Of a stretch of 64,000 nucleotides of DNA, positions 33,785 to 43,367 are shown piece by piece (the first letter of the stretch is position 1; every line of letters starts with the position of its first letter). Where the stretch lies: positions 1,798,001 through 1,862,000 of the forward strand of contig OW818697.1 of the NCBI GenBank assembly GCA_942493365.1. Direction: 5' to 3'. The stretch comes from UBA8949 sp942493365. Its GTDB lineage: Bacteria; Bacillota; Clostridia; Saccharofermentanales; UBA5734. A model generated the notes under the pieces. That model did no database searches and was not told the origin of the DNA. It saw nothing but the letters and a program-made list of their open reading frames with translations. A program made the position numbers and the translations under genes.

Positions 33785-34600
33785 TCAGGCTTTTTTCTGG
33801 TAAACGGCTGGTTGAACGTAATTGTATGCGGTCTCATCCCGTCCAATCGATTCGGCATGGCCAATGAACAAATAGCCACCTGGCTCGGTCAAATCATAGA
33901 AGCGCTTGATCAGTTCAATTTTGGTCTGTTTGTCAAAATAGATCATCACGTTGCGACAAAAGATAATGTGGAATTTGCTCTTGAGCGGGTAGCTATCCTG
34001 AATGAGATTCAACGAGCGGTAAACGACTTCTTGTTTGATCTTGTCGGTGACCTCCCAGTGAGCGGTGCCGCTGCGCTGAAAGTATTTGGTCAGCCAGGGT
34101 TTGGGCAATGATTCGACTGAGGTGGCCGAATACAGTCCCTTGCGGGCTTGATCGAGGACCTTGGCCGAGATGTCGGTGGCCAAGATACGGGTGTCCCATT
34201 CACTCTTATTGTACGTGAAATGATCGTGCATTAACATGGCTAATGTATAGGGTTCTTCGCCAGATGAGCAGCCGGCGCTCCAGACTTTGATCTCTTTCTT
34301 GGTCAGCGATTTTTCAAGGGCTGGCAGGACCGTCGACTGCAAAAAATCGAAATGTGTCGCTTCACGCATAAAAAAGGTGTGGTTGGTGGTCAGGCGATTG
34401 ACGAGATTGGCTAATTCATAGCCGGAAACATCTGAAAAAACTTGTTTGAGATACTCCTGATAATCGGTATAGCCGTTTTCCTTGAGATGATTGCTTAAAC
34501 GACCTTCGATCAGATTTCTCTTTTGAGAAAGATTGATCCCGAAGTTATCGCGCATGTACTGCACCAGTGTCTCAAATTCTCGTTCCTGCAGGATCAGCAT
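33785..34600 (-). CDS. cheR: Chemotaxis receptor methyltransferase
   Basis: About 271 residues. N-terminal helical domain, then the SAM-binding domain with WSAGCSSGEEPYTLAM, NVMIYF and GGYLFIGHAES. It methylates glutamates of the receptors, opposing CheB. A GAGGAG five bases before the ATG at 34600 sets the start (a TTG one codon upstream is less likely). A candidate promoter (34660-34688) lies between the receptor gene and this one. Confidence 0.95.
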   Translation of the reverse strand: MLILQEREFETLVQYMRDNFGINLSQKRNLIEGRLSNHLKENGYTDYQEYLKQVFSDVSGYELANLVNRLTTNHTFFMREATHFDFLQSTVLPALEKSLTKKEIKVWSAGCSSGEEPYTLAMLMHDHFTYNKSEWDTRILATDISAKVLDQARKGLYSATSVESLPKPWLTKYFQRSGTAHWEVTDKIKQEVVYRSLNLIQDSYPLKSKFHIIFCRNVMIYFDKQTKIELIKRFYDLTEPGGYLFIGHAESIGRDETAYNYVQPAVYQKKA

Positions 34601-34659
34601 CAATTCTCCTCTTCCCGGAATGTGGATAAACAGTCGAACAGTATTACCTGAAGCGACCG

Positions 34660-34688
34660 TTTATCATAATCATCTGCTTTTGTGTCAA
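34660..34688 (-). promoter_or_regulatory. Candidate sigma-A promoter before cheR
   Basis: A perfect TTGACA (34683-34688, overlapping the receptor stop codon) is separated by 17 bases from GATAAA (34660-34665; four of six to TATAAT). The leader to cheR would be about 53 bases. If real, cheR-cheB-PilZ-GGDEF/HD-GYP-LoaP could be expressed apart from the flagellar transcripts. Confidence 0.45.
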
Positions 34689-36691
34689 AACTTGTCAAAC
34701 TCATTGTCGCTCAATGCGATCTTGGGTTTTTTGGGGGCGGTGTGAGCATGTGACGGTTCTGGTGTTTTGGCCGATTCCGGTGGTTTTGCCGGATCCGGGT
34801 GCTTGCTCGGCTCTGGCGGTTTTCCTTGCGCTTCAGCTTTTTGCGCATCTTTCGCCGCCATTCTCTTCTGGTACTCGATAACCAACTCTTCTCGTGATTG
34901 GTTCGAATGATGATCGTCTCTCTTTTCGATCTTGGCCGAAGTCGAACCTTTAGATTCAAAAGAACTCTTTCTGGTATATGACCCTTTGCTGACGCCATTT
35001 TCACTTTCGCGCAGTTTGAACTGGGCAATCATTTCCTTGAGCATCTCCGCCTGACCGGACAGTTCTTCGCTGGCGGCGGCACTCTCTTCAGCAGTTGCTG
35101 AGTTGGCTTGAACAACCTGCGAAACCTGTTCGACACCCAGGTTGATTTGCGCGATGCCGGTAGCCTGATCGTTGGATGCTGTCGCGATTTCGCTGACCAG
35201 ATTTGCTGACTTGGAAATATCATTGACAATTTTGTCTAAGGCCGTGGCCGTTTCATTGGCAATTTTGGTGCCAAGTTCAACTTTTCTGATTGATCCTTCA
35301 ATCAGGCCGGTTGTTTCTTTGGCCGCGCTGGCACTGCGAGCCGCCAGGTTGCGGACCTCTTCAGCTACCACCGCAAAGCCTTTGCCATGCTGACCGGCGC
35401 GTGCAGCCTCGACCGCAGCGTTTAAGGCCAGAATGTTGGTCTGGAAGGCAATGTCGTCGATGACCTTGATGATCTTGGAAATGCTGTTTGAAGATACATT
35501 GATCTCCTCCATCGCCTTCTGCAAATCCTTCATGCGGGCATTGCCGGCAATGGCGTTGCCACGGGTTTCTACGGCCAGCTCGCTGGCTTCGTTGGCATTG
35601 ATGGCGTTCTGCTTGGTTCTGGACGCGATTTCGATGAGTGAGGCATTGAGTTCTTCGATCGAACTGGCTTGCACTGTAGTGCCCATCGAGAGGGCCTGGC
35701 TGCCATCTGAGACCTGGCGGGCGCCGGCAGTGACCTGGTCGGCGGAAACATTCATTTCATTCAGCACCTTGTTAAAGGATTGAATGATCAGATTGAGGGC
35801 ATCTTTCATCGGCGCAAAATCGCCGGGGTAGTCATTGACGATTTCCTGCTGCAGGTTGGAGTTGGCCATCGCAGTCAAGACATCGGAAATTTCATTGACG
35901 TATGCCCAGATGCTGTCCAGTGATTTGTTGAGCGGCGTCTTGATAAAGCGATCGTGGTCGCCTTTGAAGTCGCCAACGACGCGGGTTTGCAGATTGCCTT
36001 CGGCCATTTGGCTCATGACCATGGAGGCTTCAGAGATCGGCGCGGAAATTTGGAATATGATCTGATTGATGCCTTCGGCAATGCTGCACCATTGTCCCTT
36101 AAACAGCGTCACATCAATCCGGCTGCGCATATTACCAACTTCGACGTCGTTTTTCAGCGTAAGTGTACTCTCCAGCAAGTCATTGATGGTTTTGACCGTA
36201 CGTAGCAAAGGATTGGTCAGATGGTCGGCTTCAAGGATCGCCGCTGTATCCATCCCTGGCTGAGTGGCAGCGATTGTATCAACCAGTTTGGTAACTTCAT
36301 CAATTTTACCATCAGCAATGTTGTTAATGGTGCTGATAATGAAGGTATGCAGATAATTTAGAAACTGGTCAATGCCCTTAGCGACATTAATAATCTCATC
36401 TTTGGTTTTGGGCGAATTCTGGTAGTGATATTTGTCTTGTCGAATATCAAACTGCCCAAAGCACATCTTGCTGATAGTGCCTTGCACATCATGTGCCCGC
36501 TTGCTGAGGCTGCGGGCAATCAGGATGCCCACGACCAGTGTCACAACGACTGCGGCTGCCAAGGCAATGAGGGTGATCAATTGATCGTCGATGAAAAAAT
36601 TGACCGCGCCAACGGCAATGATCATCAAACAGGCAACGCTTATGCCCAGCATGATTTTTGAGCCGATTTTCATTTTATAATACCATTTCAT
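34685..36691 (-). CDS. Methyl-accepting chemotaxis protein without extracytoplasmic sensor
   Basis: 668 residues. TM1 (about 12-34) and TM2 (38-59) are separated by only three or four residues, so there is no outside ligand domain. HAMP-like segments follow (about 60-330, for example MAEGNLQTRVVGDFKGD), then the signalling hairpin with the tip IAFQTNILALNAAVEAARAG. After about residue 580 comes a long polar, Pro-rich tail (PPEPSKHPDPAKPPESAKTP) ending DNEFDKF. This tail may be a tether for CheR/CheB, as the C-terminal pentapeptide is in other receptors; that role is inference. Signals must be sensed in the membrane or cytoplasm. It precedes cheR. Confidence 0.93.
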   Translation of the reverse strand: MKWYYKMKIGSKIMLGISVACLMIIAVGAVNFFIDDQLITLIALAAAVVVTLVVGILIARSLSKRAHDVQGTISKMCFGQFDIRQDKYHYQNSPKTKDEIINVAKGIDQFLNYLHTFIISTINNIADGKIDEVTKLVDTIAATQPGMDTAAILEADHLTNPLLRTVKTINDLLESTLTLKNDVEVGNMRSRIDVTLFKGQWCSIAEGINQIIFQISAPISEASMVMSQMAEGNLQTRVVGDFKGDHDRFIKTPLNKSLDSIWAYVNEISDVLTAMANSNLQQEIVNDYPGDFAPMKDALNLIIQSFNKVLNEMNVSADQVTAGARQVSDGSQALSMGTTVQASSIEELNASLIEIASRTKQNAINANEASELAVETRGNAIAGNARMKDLQKAMEEINVSSNSISKIIKVIDDIAFQTNILALNAAVEAARAGQHGKGFAVVAEEVRNLAARSASAAKETTGLIEGSIRKVELGTKIANETATALDKIVNDISKSANLVSEIATASNDQATGIAQINLGVEQVSQVVQANSATAEESAAASEELSGQAEMLKEMIAQFKLRESENGVSKGSYTRKSSFESKGSTSAKIEKRDDHHSNQSREELVIEYQKRMAAKDAQKAEAQGKPPEPSKHPDPAKPPESAKTPEPSHAHTAPKKPKIALSDNEFDKF

Positions 36692-36741
36692 ATCCTTTAT
36701 CCTCCTTAATAGACGTAAACAGGGTGGTCAGAACAGTTTCT

Positions 36742-37236
36742 TCAGACAATTGATTCAATGACTTCTGTCTCTTCATCGGACAGCAGTTTGTCGCAGTCCA
36801 AAAGTAGTTTTACATCAGTACCGACCTTGCCGATGCCTTTGATGTAACGATTGTGAAAGCCGGTCTTGCTGTCCGGCGGCGGAACGATGTTCTCATCCTG
36901 AATGTTCAGGACTTCGGCAACATTGTCGACGATCAGACCAACTGACAACGACTCGATATCAATGACCACAATGCAGGTTCTGTCATCGTAAGCCATCGGT
37001 TCCTTGCGAAATTTCAGCCGAACATCGACGACCGGGATGATCTTGCCGCGCAGATTGATGATCCCCTTGACATAGGCCGGCACTTCCGGGACGTTGGTAA
37101 TCGGTTGAATACCGATGATCTCAGTCACAAATCGGATTTCGATGCCATACATCTCTTCGCCGATGGCAAAGGTCAGAAATTTACCTTTTTGAGTGTCTTC
37201 ACTGCTGTCTGTTTCGTCCAGATATTGATTTGCCAT
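36742..37236 (-). CDS. cheW: Chemotaxis coupling protein
   Basis: 164 residues, one CheW (SH3-like) domain: FLTFAIGEEMYGIEI, VTEIIGIQPITNVP, YVKGIINLRGKIIPVVDV and VLNIQDENI are all typical. It links receptors to CheA. AGGAGG seven bases before the start; the gene lies 34 bases after cheA and 50 bases before the receptor gene. Confidence 0.97.
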   Translation of the reverse strand: MANQYLDETDSSEDTQKGKFLTFAIGEEMYGIEIRFVTEIIGIQPITNVPEVPAYVKGIINLRGKIIPVVDVRLKFRKEPMAYDDRTCIVVIDIESLSVGLIVDNVAEVLNIQDENIVPPPDSKTGFHNRYIKGIGKVGTDVKLLLDCDKLLSDEETEVIESIV

Positions 37237-37270
37237 ATGTTTTCCTCCTGAGTCGCTGAATCCGACTATG

Positions 37271-39433
37271 TTAGTGTATCTTGATCAGATCGTTGACATC
37301 GATAATCAAGCTGATGCTGCCATTGCCGAGGATGGTGCAGCCGGCAAGTCCGATCGTGTTTTTGATGTAATTTGGCAACGGTTTGACGACAACCTGCTGT
37401 TCTCCGACCAGTTGATCGGCAAAGATGCAGAGGGTTTTATCGCCGTCTTCAACGACAACAATGATGCCCTGGGTCAGGTCCGTGATTATCGGTTCGATTT
37501 TGAATTGCTTGTGCAAGCGAGATACGCTGTAGCACTGGCCTCGGATCATCATCATTTCTGCGCTGTCGGTATCGCGCACAATCTGTTTGGCCGTGGCCCG
37601 GAAGGTCTCCCGAATGGTTGTTGTCGGAATAATAAAACTGGTCGAGCCGACGTTAATCAGCATGCCATTGATGATCGCCAGGGTCAGAGGAATGCGGATC
37701 TGGATGGTCGTCCCTTTGCCCTGGACACTATCCAGGGTAATCGCGCCATTTATTTTTCGAATATTCTCGCGGACGACATCCATACCAACACCGCGCCCCG
37801 AAAACTCGGAAACAGCGTCCTTGGTCGAAAAACCAGGCAGCAGGATAAATTCGAAAATTTCTTTTTCGGAATAATCGGCTTCTGGTTTGGTCAGTAAGCC
37901 TTGCTGGGCAGCCTTCTTGAGGATTTTATTCTTGTTGAGGCCGCGCCCGTCATCCTTGATGGTGATCCAAACATCCGCGCCGGAGTTTCTGGCTTCCAGG
38001 AGCACATTGCCCTTTTCGGGCTTGCCGGCGGCCAAGCGTTCCTCGGGGCTCTCGATGCCATGATCGAGCGCATTGCGAATCAGGTGCATCAGCGGGTCTG
38101 AGAGATTATCGATAATGCTCTTGTCAACTTCGGTCTCTTCGCCAACAACCGTGAGTTCGACTTCTTTGCCAAGTTTTCGGTTCATATCGCGGATGATCCG
38201 CTGCATCTTGTGGAAAGTGGCGGCAATCGGAATCATGCGGATCGACATGGCGATGTCCTGAAGTTCCGTTGTCAGTTTGTTGAGCTGCCTGGCCGACTTG
38301 TGGAAATTCTCCAAGACGATCCCATCCAATTCAGGGTTGCGGGTGACCATCGCTTCAGCAATGACCAATTCACCAACCAGATCCATCAATTGATCCAATT
38401 TGGTGATGTTTACACTGATGATGCTCTGAGCTTTTCCGGTTGATTGGACGATGTTATCGGGCGTGGCAGTGACCGGAACCGGCTCCGCGGACTTTGGCTC
38501 ATCTTCAAGACTTATTTTAATCTCAGCTGATTTGGTCGAGTCTCCTGTTTTTTGTGGCTGATCATGTTCTGGCAGCGTGGCCGGCTCGGTCGGTTCGATG
38601 TTAAGATCATCGACCTCTTCAAATTCCAGACGCTCGAGGAAAAGCGTCTGATCGAGGCAGGCATAAAGCATTTCCTGACTTTCTTCTGACGTAAACCGAA
38701 TGTGAAAGCCATTTTCGCGAATGATCTCCGAACTTTGTTCATTATCGGCAATATCAGCCGGTTCAAAGATCATTTCATGAACATGACTCATCAGACTGTG
38801 TACAACAGTAAAGGCCCGCATGTTTTCCATTTGGCAGCCATCCTCAAAGAAGATGAGCGCGTCATACTTTTTCAAATTGATATCATCGTCCAAATCGATC
38901 GCTTGAGACTTTTCGGCTGTTTTGACCGCTTGGGCGGCGGGAGTCGCTTTTACCGTTTCGGGAGGTTTGGTGGCCGAAACGGGTGCCGCCGGTACAGGTT
39001 GTACGTCCAGACCTTGTTGCTGGTTAAAATCGGCCAGGTATTGACGAACCTGGCCGATCAGTACTTCCGGATTGCCATCCGGGTCTTTTCCATTATCGAT
39101 CTTGGCGACTTCGTTTTTGATAAAATCAGAGACACGGAGAACAATATCGGTCAGTCTGACACAATCAATGACCGGATCATGAGCGGCGCGAATACTCGAG
39201 AAAAGATCTTCGGCTGCATGAGTCAGCTTGGCAACATTGTCATACATCATCATCGCTGCCGCGCCTTTGATTGTATGCATAAAACGAAAGACTTCATTGA
39301 TGCTGCTGCTTGAGATATGATTGCTTTTTTCGCTTTCAATCAGGATATCTTCAAGCTGTTCGACCAACTGGAGTGTCTCGAATATGAACATTTCCAGCAT
39401 CGGCTCGCGGCTGTTGGTGTTGTTCTCAGACAT
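37271..39433 (-). CDS. cheA: Chemotaxis histidine kinase
   Basis: 720 residues with the full P1-P5 order: P1 with His53 (FMHTIKGAAA), a linker, a P2-like segment (about 195-290), a second linker rich in Pro/Ala/Ser, the P3 dimerisation helices (SVNITKLDQLMDLVGELVI), the P4 kinase with LIRNALDHGIESPEER and GRGVGMDVV, and the P5 CheW-like end (LINVGSTSFIIPTTTI). It phosphorylates the downstream CheY and CheB. GAAGGA lies before the ATG; CheY is encoded just upstream. Confidence 0.97.
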   Translation of the reverse strand: MSENNTNSREPMLEMFIFETLQLVEQLEDILIESEKSNHISSSSINEVFRFMHTIKGAAAMMMYDNVAKLTHAAEDLFSSIRAAHDPVIDCVRLTDIVLRVSDFIKNEVAKIDNGKDPDGNPEVLIGQVRQYLADFNQQQGLDVQPVPAAPVSATKPPETVKATPAAQAVKTAEKSQAIDLDDDINLKKYDALIFFEDGCQMENMRAFTVVHSLMSHVHEMIFEPADIADNEQSSEIIRENGFHIRFTSEESQEMLYACLDQTLFLERLEFEEVDDLNIEPTEPATLPEHDQPQKTGDSTKSAEIKISLEDEPKSAEPVPVTATPDNIVQSTGKAQSIISVNITKLDQLMDLVGELVIAEAMVTRNPELDGIVLENFHKSARQLNKLTTELQDIAMSIRMIPIAATFHKMQRIIRDMNRKLGKEVELTVVGEETEVDKSIIDNLSDPLMHLIRNALDHGIESPEERLAAGKPEKGNVLLEARNSGADVWITIKDDGRGLNKNKILKKAAQQGLLTKPEADYSEKEIFEFILLPGFSTKDAVSEFSGRGVGMDVVRENIRKINGAITLDSVQGKGTTIQIRIPLTLAIINGMLINVGSTSFIIPTTTIRETFRATAKQIVRDTDSAEMMMIRGQCYSVSRLHKQFKIEPIITDLTQGIIVVVEDGDKTLCIFADQLVGEQQVVVKPLPNYIKNTIGLAGCTILGNGSISLIIDVNDLIKIH

Positions 39434-39450
39434 AGAAGTATCCTTCCTGA

Positions 39451-39804
39451 TCAGAGCTTAGCCAAGGCTGAAACGACGGTTTCTTCCTTGAACGGCTTGA
39501 CAATGAATCCTTTGGCGCCGGCCATAACAGCCTCTTTAACCATACCCTGCTGACCCATGGCCGTCATCATGACAATGCGGGCGGCCGGATTGAGCTGCAT
39601 GATCGTCTTCAGAGCAGCCAGGCCATCCATCTCAGGCATCGTGATGTCCATGGTCACGATGTCTGGGTTCAATTCATGGTATTTGTGAACAGCAACTTTA
39701 CCATTTTCGGCTTCGCCGATAACGGAAAACCCGTTCTTCTCGAGCATGTTTTTGATGGTCACTCTCATAAATGCCGCATCATCAACTACAAGTACTGTCT
39801 TCAT
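39451..39804 (-). CDS. cheY: Chemotaxis response regulator
   Basis: 117 residues, a single receiver domain. Acid pocket Asp8/Asp9, phospho-acceptor Asp53 (TMDITMPEMDG), conserved Thr in VMMTAMGQ and Lys in FIVKPF. Presumably it binds FliM/FliY at the switch and is dephosphorylated by FliY, as in Bacillus. AGGAGG precedes it; it sits directly before cheA. Confidence 0.95.
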   Translation of the reverse strand: MKTVLVVDDAAFMRVTIKNMLEKNGFSVIGEAENGKVAVHKYHELNPDIVTMDITMPEMDGLAALKTIMQLNPAARIVMMTAMGQQGMVKEAVMAGAKGFIVKPFKEETVVSALAKL

Positions 39805-39821
39805 AATAAATGCTTCCTCCT

Positions 39822-40190
39822 CTATTCCTTGATATCCAGATATTGGCTGGATAATTCAGGATCCCGCGTATATGCCTTGATAAAACGATGGTGACCGCGT
39901 AATGATTTTAAGGCCTCGCGGTATTGTTCGCTCAGATTCTCAGCCAACAGCTGAAGGGTCTGATCTGCGACTGCTATTTGGGATAACTTTTGAAGATGTT
40001 CTTCAGTCAGAGTATATCCGTCAGCGCGCAGCACGTCAATCCTATCCATGCAAGACTGGCGCTTTTCGATCAATTGCTCCAGCTGTTCGGGGTTGTCCGC
40101 ACCAATGGCCATCTGGCATTCTTCGGTCAGAATCAGCAGCTGATTCAAATCGGCCGATACAGAATCCGTCATCTGGTGTACCGCCATCAT
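39822..40190 (-). CDS. fliT: FliT-like flagellar protein (helical, putative FliD chaperone)
   Basis: 122 residues, predicted all helical with heptad-like spacing (QLLILTEECQMAIGA; LEQLIEKRQSCMDRIDVLRA). Sequence identity to FliT is low as is usual, but the position right after fliS and the length fit FliT, which binds the cap protein FliD. The start ATG lies 6 bases after the fliS stop. Confidence 0.6.
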   Translation of the reverse strand: MMAVHQMTDSVSADLNQLLILTEECQMAIGADNPEQLEQLIEKRQSCMDRIDVLRADGYTLTEEHLQKLSQIAVADQTLQLLAENLSEQYREALKSLRGHHRFIKAYTRDPELSSQYLDIKE

Positions 40191-40196
40191 GTCGTT

Positions 40197-40607
40197 TTAT
40201 TCTCCAACTGCCATGCTGGATGTCCGGCTGATTTTGAGAACCTGTTCCCAGGTCGCGCGGAGCTCGGTCATAATGTCTTCGAGGTTTTCGATCAGTTTGG
40301 TGTCTTTGCGGACATTGGCCTGGATCAGCTGATAGTTGACATATTCGTAGACCCTGAACAGATGTCTGGCGACATCATACTGGAAATCAAGGCCCTGGAT
40401 CAGTTCGCCGACGATATCCTGCGCTTTCATCAGCGCCTGGCTGGCATCTTCAACCGAAGGCTGGTCTTTGCCCTGCGGGGTCAGGGCATGGCGGGCCAGC
40501 CGAAGCTGACGCAGGCAACCGTCGTAAAGCATCAGCACCAGATCGCCCTGGCTGGCTGTTAAAACGCTTTGTTCGCGATACTGGACATAACCATTACGCA
40601 GATTCAT
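40197..40607 (-). CDS. fliS: Flagellin export chaperone
   Basis: 136 residues, the usual FliS helical bundle: GYVQYREQSVLTASQGDLVL is the N-terminal capping region, LMLYDGCLRQLRLA the first conserved helix and LFRVYEYVNYQLIQAN the later conserved stretch. It binds the flagellin C-terminus and keeps it unfolded for export. AGGAGA precedes the start. It follows fliD directly. Confidence 0.95.
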   Translation of the reverse strand: MNLRNGYVQYREQSVLTASQGDLVLMLYDGCLRQLRLARHALTPQGKDQPSVEDASQALMKAQDIVGELIQGLDFQYDVARHLFRVYEYVNYQLIQANVRKDTKLIENLEDIMTELRATWEQVLKISRTSSMAVGE

Positions 40608-40625
40608 AAAATTATCTCCTGTCTT

Positions 40626-42134
40626 CTACTTGCTCGAAGCTTGCTGTGCAATCCAGCTGCTCTGAGAATTAAACTTGGCCATTGCGGTTTCCATTGCCGA
40701 ATACTTTTTATAGAGAATTTCTTCCTTAACGGCCATTTTTTCTTCAAGTTCACCGATTTTGGTCGTGATCTTGCTGATCTCCTGAAGCGCCGTGCTCTTG
40801 CTGAAAGTTCCGGTGTAGCTGGTCAACGATGCCGCCAGCCTGGGGAGGAACCCCATTTGTTCATAAGTCTTGGTGTCGCTGGTCCGGGTAAAAATGTTCA
40901 TGACCTGATCGGGGTTAGAAGCCAGGGCGCTTCTCAGTTTTGTCTCGTCAAGTGTAATCTTGCCGCCGTCAGCATAGGCTCCTGTCGTCAGTCCGATCGA
41001 TGAAAGGCTGCTGCCGGTTCCCTCGACGGTGTCGTAAATCATGCGGCGCATGGCGGTCAGCAGGTTGGCGATGTTGCGGTCGTTATGCAAAAGTCCCGCC
41101 TTGGCTTTGGTTTCCCATGAGGTGATTTCACTTTCCGACATGGCTTCTTTTTCGGTGTCGATCAGTGGTGTATAATCACTGTCAGGTTCTTCGTCCAGGC
41201 TGGTCTGAAGGCTGGACACCAACTCATTGTATTTGGTAACAAAGTTTTTGATTTTGTCGAACGTGGAGTCGGTATTGCGTTCAACGCTGAAATTGATCGG
41301 TGTGGCGGAGGCTGCTTTCAAGGTATAACTGATGCCGTCGATGTTGAAGTTGTTGTCGCTTCGGGTCACGGAGTAGCCGTTGATCGAAAGCAGGGCATCG
41401 GCGCCGTTTTGAGCATCGAGGGTAACTATTCCAAACGCGGAGGCGGGGCCGAAGGCATTGCCGGTTGTATTGGTGATATTGATCGCGGATGCCGCGCCGG
41501 TCGTTTTGGATGTGATCGAGAGCTTGTCAGAAAGCTCACTGTAGTTGACAAGCACGCCGGCATCGCTGCTGTTGATGGTATTGACCATGGTTTTCAAGGT
41601 GTCGGTCTTTTTGAAGGTAAAGGTTTTGCTGTTAATTGCAAATGATATTTCATCACTGCCGGCACCGCCAAATACCAGGGGGGTTGCCAGATCGAGGTCG
41701 GCCAGGGTGTCGGTTCTCGTCAAACCATTGCCGGTCGAAAGGGTGGCAAAACTGGATGTTTGGGCTGCGCTGGCAATTCTTGTGATCGAATTGATGGTGG
41801 ACGAGCCGACGGTTGCGTCGCTGGTCGCCGCAAGACTCACGCTGTTGGATGCTGTATCCTGGTTGACTTTGAAGGTGTTAAAGGCCGAGGTCGAATAGAG
41901 GTTGTCGGCAGACAGGACACTCATGGTTGCGGAACGGAAGGCACTGATCTTGTCGTTCAGGGTTTTGTGAGCATCGAGTTTCCATTCCAGGGTAATCTTT
42001 TGCCGGGTGACCCGATCAACTTTCAGCTTTTCGATCCCCATCAGGTTTTTGATGATGGAATCGGTGTCCAGGCCGGAGCTGATGCCGCTGACTCGCAGCA
42101 TTGAAGATATGGACGATGAAGTCATTCCATCCAC
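40626..42134 (-). CDS. fliD: Flagellar filament cap protein
   Basis: 502 residues. The N-terminal ISSMLRVSGISSGLDTDSII is typical of FliD, as is the C-terminal coiled coil (LQEISKITTKIGELEEKMA). The middle is the variable, Thr/Ser-rich domain. It forms the tip cap for flagellin assembly. It lies downstream of the flagellin terminator; GAAGGG precedes the start. The next genes are fliS and fliT, its partners. Confidence 0.94.
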   Translation of the reverse strand: MDGMTSSSISSMLRVSGISSGLDTDSIIKNLMGIEKLKVDRVTRQKITLEWKLDAHKTLNDKISAFRSATMSVLSADNLYSTSAFNTFKVNQDTASNSVSLAATSDATVGSSTINSITRIASAAQTSSFATLSTGNGLTRTDTLADLDLATPLVFGGAGSDEISFAINSKTFTFKKTDTLKTMVNTINSSDAGVLVNYSELSDKLSITSKTTGAASAINITNTTGNAFGPASAFGIVTLDAQNGADALLSINGYSVTRSDNNFNIDGISYTLKAASATPINFSVERNTDSTFDKIKNFVTKYNELVSSLQTSLDEEPDSDYTPLIDTEKEAMSESEITSWETKAKAGLLHNDRNIANLLTAMRRMIYDTVEGTGSSLSSIGLTTGAYADGGKITLDETKLRSALASNPDQVMNIFTRTSDTKTYEQMGFLPRLAASLTSYTGTFSKSTALQEISKITTKIGELEEKMAVKEEILYKKYSAMETAMAKFNSQSSWIAQQASSK

Positions 42135-42187
42135 TTCCCTTCGGATGATTCTCTTGTAATCATGAAATTATGTGAGATTGGGATTTG

Positions 42188-42217
42188 GGAAAGAGCCGGA
42201 TCCTTCCGGCTCTTTCC
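42188..42217 (-). terminator. Intrinsic terminator after flagellin
   Basis: A perfect 13-bp inverted repeat with a 4-base loop: GGAAAGAGCCGGA / TCCGGCTCTTTCC. It lies 36 bases past the flagellin stop and 53 bases before fliD. The T-tract is short (part of the stem, CTCTTTCC), so it may end only part of the transcripts; the strong stem also fits 3' mRNA stabilisation. Flagellin is thus a mostly monocistronic unit. Confidence 0.75.
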
Positions 42218-42253
42218 GTTAGCCCATAGATCAGAAAACGTCTTGATTTGAGA

Positions 42254-43342
42254 TTACTGGAGCAGCTGGAGTACGGACTGCGGGGCGTTGTTGGCCTGAG
42301 CCAACATGGCGGTTGCAGCCTGGGACAGGATGTTGTTCTTGGTGTACTCCATCATTTCCTTGGCCATGTCGACGTCACGGATCTGTGATTCGGCAGCCTG
42401 CAGGTTTTCTGACGAGGTGTTCAGGTTGTTGATTTTGTGTTCGAGACGGTTCTGGATAGCACCAAGGCCAGCACGTTGGGTGGAGACCAGGCTGATGGCG
42501 TTGTCAACGGTCGACAGAGCGGCGACAGCATCATCACGGGTGCCGATGGCGGCAGCGTCAACGACCAGGCCTTCAGCGCTCATGTCGCCGATTGCGATGG
42601 TCATTTCTTCACCGGCGTTGGCGCCGATTTGGATCGTTCCGTCGCCCGTGGCGGCCATGTCGATGTGCGTGGTGGCGAGGTCAGTGGCATCAAATCCGGC
42701 GGTGGTCTGGATTGAAATGCCGAATTGTTCGACACTGATCGTGCCGGCGCCATCGAGGTCATCGGTTGTGCCGAGGTTGATGGTGGTTGTGCCGTCGCTG
42801 ATCGTGGTGTCTGCGCCAGCAGCTGCGAAGGTGTAGACTGTGCTGGCTTTGCCGCCGGCGGTGATCGCAGCAACACCAGTAACGGTATCAGTTGTTGACG
42901 CGGTGGTGTCAACGCTGACGCCGAAGTTGCCGTCGAGCAGGGTCATGCTGTTGAACTTGGTGTTCTTGGAGATGTCGCCCATTTCTGTTTTGAGCTGTTC
43001 GAATTCCTGGCTCAGTGCGCTGCGGTCGACGTTTTGGTTGGTGTCGGTCGAGGACTGGACAGCCAGTTCACGCATTCTCTGCAGAATGGAGTGAGTTTCG
43101 GCCAGCGCGCCTTCAGCGGTCTGGACGAGGGAGATGGCATCTTGCGAGTTCCGGGAAGCCATGGACAAGCCACGAATCTGGGAACGCATTTTTTCGGAAA
43201 TCGCCAAGCCGGCGGCATCGTCGCCAGCGCGGTTGATCCGGAAGCCGGATGACAGTTTTTCGATTGATTTGGCGGTGTTGTTGTCATTGACATTCAGCTG
43301 ACGCTGAGTGTTCATGGCCATCAGGTTGTTGTTGATACGCAT
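42254..43342 (-). CDS. hag: Flagellin
   Basis: 362 residues. Conserved D0/D1 ends: MRINNNLMAMNTQRQLNVND and KLSSGFRINRAGDDAAGLAI at the N-terminus, and NLQAAESQIRDVDMAKEMM and ILSQAATAMLAQANNAPQSV at the C-terminus. The central variable domain (about 145-255) is short and Thr/Ala-rich. Translation is probably controlled by CsrA at the leader hairpin 43368-43390 and at the SD AAGGAGG. It is one of a single visible flagellin copy in this window. Confidence 0.97.
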   Translation of the reverse strand: MRINNNLMAMNTQRQLNVNDNNTAKSIEKLSSGFRINRAGDDAAGLAISEKMRSQIRGLSMASRNSQDAISLVQTAEGALAETHSILQRMRELAVQSSTDTNQNVDRSALSQEFEQLKTEMGDISKNTKFNSMTLLDGNFGVSVDTTASTTDTVTGVAAITAGGKASTVYTFAAAGADTTISDGTTTINLGTTDDLDGAGTISVEQFGISIQTTAGFDATDLATTHIDMAATGDGTIQIGANAGEEMTIAIGDMSAEGLVVDAAAIGTRDDAVAALSTVDNAISLVSTQRAGLGAIQNRLEHKINNLNTSSENLQAAESQIRDVDMAKEMMEYTKNNILSQAATAMLAQANNAPQSVLQLLQ

Positions 43343-43348
43343 ATAGGG

Positions 43349-43357
43349 TTCCTCCTT
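43349..43357 (-). promoter_or_regulatory. Flagellin ribosome-binding site, second candidate CsrA site
   Basis: AAGGAGGAA on the minus strand, eight bases before the start codon, contains two GGA cores. CsrA binding here together with the hairpin at 43368-43390 would block ribosomes, as in the Bacillus hag leader. Sequence and position are seen; binding is inferred. Confidence 0.6.
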
Positions 43358-43367
43358 GAATTTTTAC

